A DNA stretch of 64,000 nucleotides from Maritimibacter sp. DP1N21-5 (GTDB taxonomy: Bacteria; Pseudomonadota; Alphaproteobacteria; Rhodobacterales; Rhodobacteraceae), in NCBI RefSeq assembly GCF_019218295.1, contig NZ_JAHUZF010000004.1, positions 310,001 through 374,000 of the forward strand, given 5' to 3'. Shown here piece after piece: positions 58,710 to 64,000 of this stretch (position 1 is its first letter; each line of letters opens with the position of its first letter). A program made the position numbers and the translations under genes. The notes under the pieces were generated by a model. It had not been told where the DNA came from. It worked only from the letters and a program-made list of their open reading frames with translations, and did not search any database.

Positions 58710-58725
58710 TTAGCGAAAGGTTAAC
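58710..58725. promoter_or_regulatory. possible CtrA-binding site upstream of comM
   Basis: TTAG-CGAAAGG-TTAAC matches the CtrA consensus TTAA-N7-TTAAC with one mismatch, 41-56 bases upstream of the comM start codon and overlapping the stop codon of the GST gene. CtrA controls competence-type genes in Rhodobacteraceae, which supports the idea, but one mismatch and no replicate site keep this tentative. Confidence 0.4.
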
Positions 58726-59593
58726 GTCCCTCCACCAGCGCCAAGAACCGGGGCCAGGCCGCCGGGTCGTGCAGGGTCTTGTCCCGGCAGAACGGATTGC
58801 AGAACCCATAGGTTACACCGTCGAGCGAGAGGAAATCCGTCACCGGATCACCGGAATAGGGGCAGTCGGTGTTGACCGAAGGTCCCTCCGCCTTGTGGGC
58901 GACCAAGGACGCGGGTCCTGGCCAGTCGCGGGTGGGCAGGTCGCGCGCATAGGGCAGGGGGTCATAGGTCTTGCAGAGCCCCATAGCCCGCCATTGCCGG
59001 AAGGTCGCGTCCTTCAGCACCTGATCCACATAGGCCTGCGCCTCGGCTCCGACCGAAAGCCCGTATCCCGCGATCCGGGCACAGACCGGCGCGAAGAACA
59101 CGTCCGCGAGCGAGTAGTCGCCAAAGAGCCACGGACCCACCGTCCCATGCCGCGAACGAGCCAGCGCCCAGAGCGTCTCGATCCGGTCGAGGTCGCCGCG
59201 AACGGCCTCCGATACCTCGAACCCCGCGAACTGGTGCAGAAGCTGCATCGGGCATTCTCCCCGGAGTGCCGCGAAGCCGGAATGCATTTCCGCGACCATC
59301 CAACGCGCGAGCGCCCGGGCGGCCGGCTCTTCCGGGTAGAACGCCACATCGCGGTGGGTCTCGGCCAGCGTTTCCGCCATCGCCATTGTGTCGCCGACCA
59401 CGATGCCTTCGGGCGTTGTCATGCAGGGCACGAAGCGGGCCGGGGCGAGGCGGGCGAGATCTTCGGCCATGGTTCCGTCATAGAGGCCCACCAGATGCGT
59501 GCGCACCGGAAGGCCGAATTTCACGAACATGAGCCAGCCGCGCAGGGACCAGCTCGAAAAGGTTCTGTCACCGATGTAAAGATCGTAGCTCAT
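58721..59593 (-). CDS. glutathione S-transferase with C-terminal YHS-like Cys domain
   Basis: The protein has 290 residues. The first ~205 are a GST: thioredoxin-like domain (YIGDRTFSSWSLRGWLM, then VVGDTMAMAETLAE with the glutathione-binding Asp-Thr region) and helical domain (FGDYSLADVFFAPVC). The final ~70 residues are additional: a Cys-containing module (DCPYSGDPVTDFLSL, YGFCNPFCRDKTLHDPAAWP) that resembles a YHS/TRASH-like metal-binding domain. Plain GSTs end near residue 210. The fusion suggests metal or redox-linked use. It is upstream of comM on the same strand, 51 bases from its start codon. Confidence 0.88.
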   Translation of the reverse strand: MSYDLYIGDRTFSSWSLRGWLMFVKFGLPVRTHLVGLYDGTMAEDLARLAPARFVPCMTTPEGIVVGDTMAMAETLAETHRDVAFYPEEPAARALARWMVAEMHSGFAALRGECPMQLLHQFAGFEVSEAVRGDLDRIETLWALARSRHGTVGPWLFGDYSLADVFFAPVCARIAGYGLSVGAEAQAYVDQVLKDATFRQWRAMGLCKTYDPLPYARDLPTRDWPGPASLVAHKAEGPSVNTDCPYSGDPVTDFLSLDGVTYGFCNPFCRDKTLHDPAAWPRFLALVEGR

Positions 59594-59650
59594 GCGACCA
59601 GATTAGTCGCCTTGGCACGACCCGCCCAACGATCCTTCGTTATGGGCGTA

Positions 59651-60223
59651 TCACGGAATGTGATTGACCGCCTCGGCATGCCAGTCGCGCCCGTCGAAGG
59701 CGAGGCAGGTGACCGAGAGGTTGTCGATCCTCTGGGCCAGCACCTCCTGCACGCCGCAACGGCGCGCGCGTTGCACCTGTCCCAGAATGGCCCCGAAATG
59801 TGCCACGACGATCAGGTCACCCGATGTGCGCGCCATCAGTCCGTCCACCGCGGCCCCCACACGGTCGCGCATCTCGTCCCAGCTTTCGCCCTCCGGCGGG
59901 CGATTGTTGGTCGGGTCGTCCCAGAAGGACCGGATCGCCTCGGGCGCTTCGGCCTCGACCTCGGCGGCGGTGCGCAGTTCCCAGGTGCCAAAGTTGAGTT
60001 CTCGCAGGCCGGGGTCGTGTGGCAGTCGCACCCTCGGTCCCTGGAGTGCATCGGCCGTCGCGACCGAACGCAGGAGGTCAGACGAGATGACTGGCGCGGC
60101 CGGCAGATGCGCGGAAACCCGTCCGATCAGTTCGGCATCTTCCAGAAACGCGGGCACATCGGACCAGCCGACCATGCCCTTCTGATGCGTCGGCGCGTGG
60201 CGCACCCACCAGAAGCGCCTCAT
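59651..60223 (-). CDS. histidine phosphatase family protein (possible alpha-ribazole phosphatase)
   Basis: This phosphatase has 190 residues. The phospho-accepting RHG-type motif is VRHAPTH (Arg-His-Ala) at the N-terminus, and the second catalytic histidine is in VVAHFGAIL. FGTWELRTAAEV and the ESWDEMRDRV block are typical of the CobC branch. ATG 60223 overlaps the cobU stop codon by four bases, which supports a role in cobalamin synthesis (alpha-ribazole-5'-phosphate dephosphorylation). No other cobalamin gene is nearby, so this stays an inference. The frame upstream of the ATG is only a shadow of cobU. Confidence 0.85.
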   Translation of the reverse strand: MRRFWWVRHAPTHQKGMVGWSDVPAFLEDAELIGRVSAHLPAAPVISSDLLRSVATADALQGPRVRLPHDPGLRELNFGTWELRTAAEVEAEAPEAIRSFWDDPTNNRPPEGESWDEMRDRVGAAVDGLMARTSGDLIVVAHFGAILGQVQRARRCGVQEVLAQRIDNLSVTCLAFDGRDWHAEAVNHIP

Positions 60224-60759
60224 TGAAACCCCTCGGGCATCTGGCCCTTGAGCACGAGCGGCAGCCCCGCCATCACCGTCACCACGAGCCCGGCACGGGC
60301 CGCGAGCGTCTGGTTGAGCCGCCCCTGCGCGCCCCGGAACCGCCGGGCGAGCGCATTTTCCGGCACGATGCCGGCACCCACCTCGTTGGTGACACCGACA
60401 ACCGGGCCGGATGCGGCGGCAATCTCGCGAAGGGCGCGGGTTTCGGCATTTACCAGATCCTCCTCGGCAAGGATCAGGTTGGTGAGCCACAGCGTGAAAC
60501 AGTCGATGAGCACCACGCGATCTTCCGCCGCCTCCATCGCTGCGCCAAGGTCGCGGGGCGCCTCGATCGTGTGCCAGTCGGCGTTGCGTCGGGCTTGATG
60601 GGCTGCGATCTTCAGGCGCATTTCCTCGTCATGCGCCTCTGCCGTGGCGACATAGGCCAGTGGCCTGCCGGTCGCCGCAACGAGCCGTTCCGCGAACAGC
60701 GACTTGCCGGAGGCCGCGCCGCCGATGACGAGTGTGAACTGGGGAAGCGTGATGGTCAT
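60220..60759 (-). CDS. cobU: bifunctional adenosylcobinamide kinase / adenosylcobinamide-phosphate guanylyltransferase
   Basis: This enzyme has 179 residues, normal for CobU/CobP. It phosphorylates adenosylcobinamide and then adds GMP in late cobalamin assembly. The P-loop is VIGGAASGKSLFAERL near residue 12; TAEAHDEEMRLKIAAH includes the guanylylated histidine region, and GVTNEVGAGIVP and GRLNQTLA are family blocks. It is followed by the phosphatase gene with a four-base overlap. I see no cobalamin riboswitch upstream. It is divergent from the ChaN-like gene with 74 bases between starts. Confidence 0.96.
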   Translation of the reverse strand: MTITLPQFTLVIGGAASGKSLFAERLVAATGRPLAYVATAEAHDEEMRLKIAAHQARRNADWHTIEAPRDLGAAMEAAEDRVVLIDCFTLWLTNLILAEEDLVNAETRALREIAAASGPVVGVTNEVGAGIVPENALARRFRGAQGRLNQTLAARAGLVVTVMAGLPLVLKGQMPEGFQ

Positions 60760-60833
60760 CTCGGTGTGCTAGCACCCGCAAACGTGTAGGGGAAGCACTT
60801 GCCCGCCCCCTGGCGCCACGCCACAGTGCGCCC

Positions 60834-61619
60834 ATGTGGAAAATCCTCGCCTGTCTTGCCGCCCTCCTGCCGCTTACCGCTCAAGGCGGCCCCCTCGAGG
60901 GTGTTGAGGGCGACATCTTCATTCTGGGCGAGGTGCACGATAACCCTGCGCATCACGAGGCACAGGCGGAGGCGATCATCGACATCGAGCCTCGCGCCGT
61001 GGTCTTCGAGATGCTGACCATCGAACAGGCGGGCCGGATCACCGACGCACTTCTCGATGACGCCGAAGCGCTGGGCGAGGCGCTCGGTTGGGCCGAGTCG
61101 GGCTGGCCGGACTTCGACATGTATTACCCGGTCTTCACCGCTGCGCGCGGCTCCTGGTTCGTGGGCGCGGCTGTGCCCCGAGACCGGACAAGTGCCGTGC
61201 TGGAGAACGGCCTTGCCGCCGCCTTCGGGGACGCCGCCGACCTCTTCGGTCTGACCGAACCGCTCGACGAAGAGCAACTCGCCGCGCGTCTGAACCTTCA
61301 GATGGAGGCGCATTGTGGCATGCTGCCGCCCGATCTCCTGCCCGGAATGGTCGATATCCAGCGCCTGCGCGATGCGACGCTGGCACAGGCGGCCATCGTG
61401 GCCCAGGCCGAAACCGGCGGACCGGTCGCGGTGATCACCGGCAATGGTCATGCCCGTGAAGACTGGGGCGTGCCCGCCTACATCGCCCGCGTCGCGCCGG
61501 AGCTGACCGTCGTCACCCTTGGGCAGGGCGAAGACGGGGGCACCCCCGATGGGGGCTTCGATACCACGCTCGATGCGCCCGCCGCGCCGCGCGAGGACCC
61601 CTGCAAGGCCTTCGAATGA
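60834..61619 (+). CDS. ChaN family protein (haem-binding uptake-type)
   Basis: This exported protein has 261 residues. A short hydrophobic signal (MWKILACLAALLPLTAQGG) is followed by a ChaN/EreA-like domain: FILGEVHDNPAHHEAQAEAI, VFEMLTIEQ, and NLQMEAHCGMLP with QRLRDATLAQA. Conserved His and Glu residues in GEVHDNPAHH probably bind metal or haem; in Campylobacter ChaN binds haem. The signal has a Cys but the lipobox is weak, so lipidation is uncertain. It is divergent from cobU. Confidence 0.87.
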   Translation: MWKILACLAALLPLTAQGGPLEGVEGDIFILGEVHDNPAHHEAQAEAIIDIEPRAVVFEMLTIEQAGRITDALLDDAEALGEALGWAESGWPDFDMYYPVFTAARGSWFVGAAVPRDRTSAVLENGLAAAFGDAADLFGLTEPLDEEQLAARLNLQMEAHCGMLPPDLLPGMVDIQRLRDATLAQAAIVAQAETGGPVAVITGNGHAREDWGVPAYIARVAPELTVVTLGQGEDGGTPDGGFDTTLDAPAAPREDPCKAFE

Positions 61620-61690
61620 AGCCAAGGGCCATTGCCCAACCCGCCTGCGCCCCGTAACACTTTGTTCCGATTGGACCCGAAGGAACGGAC

Positions 61691-62887
61691 ATGCTCGCTG
61701 GCAAACGCATTCTCCTGATCATCGGCGGCGGGGTGGCGGCCTTCAAGGCGCTGACGCTGATCCGCATGCTGCGCGAACGCGGGGCGAGCGTGGTGCCAGT
61801 GATCACGCAGGCGGGGCAGGAATTCGTGACGCCGCTCTCCGCCTCGGCGCTCTCCGCCGAAAAGGTCTATACCGATCTCTTCTCGCTCACCGACGAAGCC
61901 GAGATGGGCCATATCGAGCTGTCCCGCGATGCCGATCTGGTCGTCGTCGCCCCCGCCACCGCCGACCTCCTGGCGAAAATGGCGAACGGGCTCGCCAATG
62001 ACCTTGCCTCGACCATCCTCATGGCTACCGACAAACGGGTGCTGGTTGCACCCGCGATGAACGTCAGGATGTGGGAACATCCCGCGACCCAGCGCAACGT
62101 GACGACGCTTCTATCCGACGGCGTGATCTTCGCGGGGCCGACCGAAGGCGCCATGGCCTGCGGCGAATACGGCCCCGGACGCATGGTCGAACCCGACGAG
62201 ATCGCCAACGACATCGCCGCGGCGCTGATGGAGGGGCCGCTCAAGGGCAAGCACGTCCTCGTCACCTCCGGCCCGACCCATGAGCCTATCGACCCGGTGC
62301 GCTACATCGCGAACCGCTCCTCCGGCGCACAGGGCACCGCCATCGCGGCCGCTCTGGCCGGGCTTGGCGCGCGCGTGACCTTCGTCACCGGTCCCGCCGA
62401 CGTGCCGCCGCCCAAAGGCGTGAAAGTCGTGAAGGTCCAGACCGCGCGCGAGATGCTCGACGCCACTCAGGCGGCGCTCCCCGCCGATGCCGCCGTCTTT
62501 GCCGCTGCCGTGGCCGACTGGCGAGTGGCGTCGGAAGCGACGTCGAAGATCAAGAAGGACGGGAGTGGTAGTCTGCCGGTCCTGAATTTCGCCGAGAATC
62601 CTGACATCCTCGCCACGGTGTCGCAGATGATCGAAGGCCGCCCGAGGCTCGTCGTGGGCTTCGCCGCTGAAACTGACGATGTGGAGGCCCACGCCACCGC
62701 CAAGCGCAAGCGCAAGGGTTGCGACTGGATCGTCGCCAATGACGTCTCGCCCGCGACCGGGATCATGGGCGGAACCGAAAACGCGGTGACCTTGATTTCC
62801 GAGGATGGCGCCGACGTCTGGCCGCGCATGGGCAAGGACGAGGTGGCACGCAAGCTGGCCGCCCGGATCGCCGAGGCGCTCGCATGA
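61691..62887 (+). CDS. coaBC: bifunctional phosphopantothenoylcysteine decarboxylase / phosphopantothenate--cysteine ligase
   Basis: This enzyme has 398 residues and makes 4'-phosphopantetheine for coenzyme A in two steps. The N-terminal CoaC flavoprotein domain (1-~180) shows LIIGGGVAAFKAL and the PAMNVRMW substrate clamp. The C-terminal CoaB domain (~190-398) has VTSGPTHEPIDPVRYIANRSSG and the late KGCDWIVANDVS block. ATG 61691 is preceded by GAAGGAAC. Its stop codon overlaps dut by four bases. Confidence 0.97.
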   Translation: MLAGKRILLIIGGGVAAFKALTLIRMLRERGASVVPVITQAGQEFVTPLSASALSAEKVYTDLFSLTDEAEMGHIELSRDADLVVVAPATADLLAKMANGLANDLASTILMATDKRVLVAPAMNVRMWEHPATQRNVTTLLSDGVIFAGPTEGAMACGEYGPGRMVEPDEIANDIAAALMEGPLKGKHVLVTSGPTHEPIDPVRYIANRSSGAQGTAIAAALAGLGARVTFVTGPADVPPPKGVKVVKVQTAREMLDATQAALPADAAVFAAAVADWRVASEATSKIKKDGSGSLPVLNFAENPDILATVSQMIEGRPRLVVGFAAETDDVEAHATAKRKRKGCDWIVANDVSPATGIMGGTENAVTLISEDGADVWPRMGKDEVARKLAARIAEALA

Positions 62888-63351
62888 CGCCCCGTGTTCT
62901 AGTCGTCCGCGAAGACTGGGCCGACCCCGAGATCGCCTTGCCGTCCTACGAAACTACCGGCGCCGCCGGGGCCGATCTGCGCGCGAACTTGCCGTCGGGG
63001 GACCGGGCATCGGGGATCACGCTCGCCCCGCTCGAGCGCCGGATCATCCCGACCGGATTGCGTGTCGCCATTCCCGAGGGCTTCGAGATGCAGATCCGCC
63101 CGCGCTCCGGCCTCGCCTTCAAGCACGGGATCACACTGCCCAACACGCCCGGCACCATCGACAGCGATTATCGCGGGCCCTTGGGCGTGCTTCTGGTCAA
63201 TATCGGGACCGAGCCCTACACGCTCCATCACGGCGACCGCATCGCGCAGGCGGTGATCGCCCCGGTGGTGCAAGCGTCCTTCGCCATCGCCGAGAGCCTG
63301 GACGACACCGCGCGTGGCCACGGCGGTTTCGGCTCGACAGGCCGAAGCTAG
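62884..63351 (+). CDS. dut: dUTP diphosphatase
   Basis: This trimeric dUTPase has 155 residues and hydrolyses dUTP to dUMP and diphosphate. All five motifs are visible: GAAGADLRANL, PRSGLAFK, GTIDSDYRG with the catalytic Asp, RIAQAVIAP and the C-terminal RGHGGFGSTG. ATG 62884 overlaps the coaBC stop codon. The coaBC-dut order is frequent in proteobacteria. Confidence 0.98.
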   Translation: MTPRVLVVREDWADPEIALPSYETTGAAGADLRANLPSGDRASGITLAPLERRIIPTGLRVAIPEGFEMQIRPRSGLAFKHGITLPNTPGTIDSDYRGPLGVLLVNIGTEPYTLHHGDRIAQAVIAPVVQASFAIAESLDDTARGHGGFGSTGRS

Positions 63352-63360
63352 GGGCGCGTC

Positions 63361-64000
63361 GTGATCTTCGTCCTTCTTGCCGTCGTCGCGATCTGGGGGA
63401 CCGGTCACCTGTTGTCGGTGCCCACCGGTCGCCGCTGGGTTATGATCTGGATATTGCTCGCCGCTGTGCTTCTCGCCCACGCAATCCTGCCGCCTGACAA
63501 TCCGCTCCCTCGGCTCTTCGGAGGCACTTTCGCGGGCTGGGCCACGCTCGCCGCCATCCTCATCGTGATCGCGGGATATAACCGGGGCCTTGGCGCCTTG
63601 CGCGCCCGCGTCAAACCCGCGCCGCAGGCAGAGCAGGGGCCGTTCTCGGACACCGAGCTCGACCGCTACGCCCGTCATATCGTGCTGCGCGAAGTCGGTG
63701 GTCCGGGGCAGAAGGCGCTTAAGGATGCCAGAGTTCTGGTCGTCGGGGCAGGGGGGCTTGGCTCGCCCGTGCTTCTCTATCTGGCGGCGGCCGGCGTGGG
63801 CACCATCGGCGTGATCGACGACGACACCGTCGACAACGCCAACCTGCAACGACAGGTCATCCACCGCGATCAGGACATCGGCACGCCCAAGGTCTTCTCC
63901 GCCGAAGCCGCCATGCGCGCGCAGAACCCGAATGTCGTGATCCGGCCCTACAATCGCCGCCTGACTCCGGATATCGCCACCGAAATGTTCGAAGACTATG
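63361..64000 (+). CDS. HesA/MoeB/ThiF family adenylyltransferase with N-terminal membrane segments (cut by window edge)
   Basis: The gene starts at GTG 63361, nine bases after the dut stop codon, and runs off the right edge, giving 213 visible residues. The N-terminal ~85 residues are hydrophobic with about three membrane segments (FVLLAVVAIWGTGHLL, MIWILLAAVLLAHAIL, WATLAAILIVIAGY). The E1-like adenylation domain then begins: LDRYARHIVLREVGGPGQK, VVGAGGLGSPVLLYLAAAGVGTIGVIDDD and NLQRQVIH. It should adenylate a sulfur-carrier protein for molybdopterin or thiamine synthesis. The membrane anchor is not present in E. coli MoeB. A rhodanese domain may follow beyond the window. Confidence 0.88.
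   Translation, partial: MIFVLLAVVAIWGTGHLLSVPTGRRWVMIWILLAAVLLAHAILPPDNPLPRLFGGTFAGWATLAAILIVIAGYNRGLGALRARVKPAPQAEQGPFSDTELDRYARHIVLREVGGPGQKALKDARVLVVGAGGLGSPVLLYLAAAGVGTIGVIDDDTVDNANLQRQVIHRDQDIGTPKVFSAEAAMRAQNPNVVIRPYNRRLTPDIATEMFEDY

Noticed and set aside
60760..60833. Cobalamin riboswitch upstream of cobU
   Set aside because: The 74-base gap is too short and shows no B12-box-like sequence.
1..64000. CRISPR array or complete prophage
   Set aside because: No regularly spaced direct repeats, cas-like genes, or phage structural genes were seen; only the integrase and transposase remnants are mobile-element related.

Overview
The window looks like a chromosomal segment of a marine-type alphaproteobacterium of the Rhodobacteraceae (roseobacter) kind. 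The signs are high GC, dense operons with 4-base start/stop overlaps, many GTG/TTG starts with strong Shine-Dalgarno sites, TRAP transporters, a LexA box of the alphaproteobacterial GTTC-N7-GTTC form, and the gene order rsmI-yraN-gshB next to a penicillin-binding-protein activator, glnD and murJ.

Bases 1-19,908 hold a catabolic cluster for an unidentified carboxylic acid, probably alicyclic or branched. It has an acyl-CoA synthetase, a thiolase, a PAS-LuxR and a GntR/UTRA regulator, a CoA-transferase, a D-2-hydroxyacid dehydrogenase, an aldehyde dehydrogenase, an epimerase-type SDR, a TRAP uptake system, a zinc-type alcohol dehydrogenase and a Tat-exported metallo-beta-lactamase-fold enzyme. 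A five-gene operon follows: BadI-like ring hydrolase, tandem CaiB/BaiF protein, Cys-less SCP2-thiolase-like protein, DUF35 partner and SDR. Four copies of a palindrome, consensus AAATGTACGTACATTT, sit in the promoters of this cluster and define an apparent local regulon.

Bases 19,909-21,897 are a scar of past mobile DNA: an IS5-like transposase remnant, a tyrosine integrase broken by a frameshift and a stop, and the 5' half of a tRNA-Gly(UCC). The catabolic cluster may therefore lie in an old genomic island.

Bases 21,898-34,747 form a second catabolic/uptake block: an exported serine hydrolase, TetR and AraC regulators, two aldehyde dehydrogenases around a complete LIV-type ABC transporter (its LivF carries a 170-residue Pro/Ala tail), and a flotillin. 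A strong terminator closes the block. Bases 34,911-38,344 hold four exported or membrane proteins of unknown function, one a trypsin-like protease.

Bases 38,508-64,000 are mostly core genome. They include a radical-SAM/UdgX DNA-repair pair preceded by a LexA box, trpA, a second Tat MBL protein, gltX, trpS, a rhomboid pseudoprotease, murJ-glnD-lipoprotein, rsmI-yraN-gshB, comM with a possible CtrA site, a GST-YHS fusion, a phosphatase-cobU pair, a ChaN-like protein, coaBC-dut and a ThiF/MoeB protein cut by the window edge. No rRNA, intact tRNA, CRISPR array or complete insertion sequence was seen.
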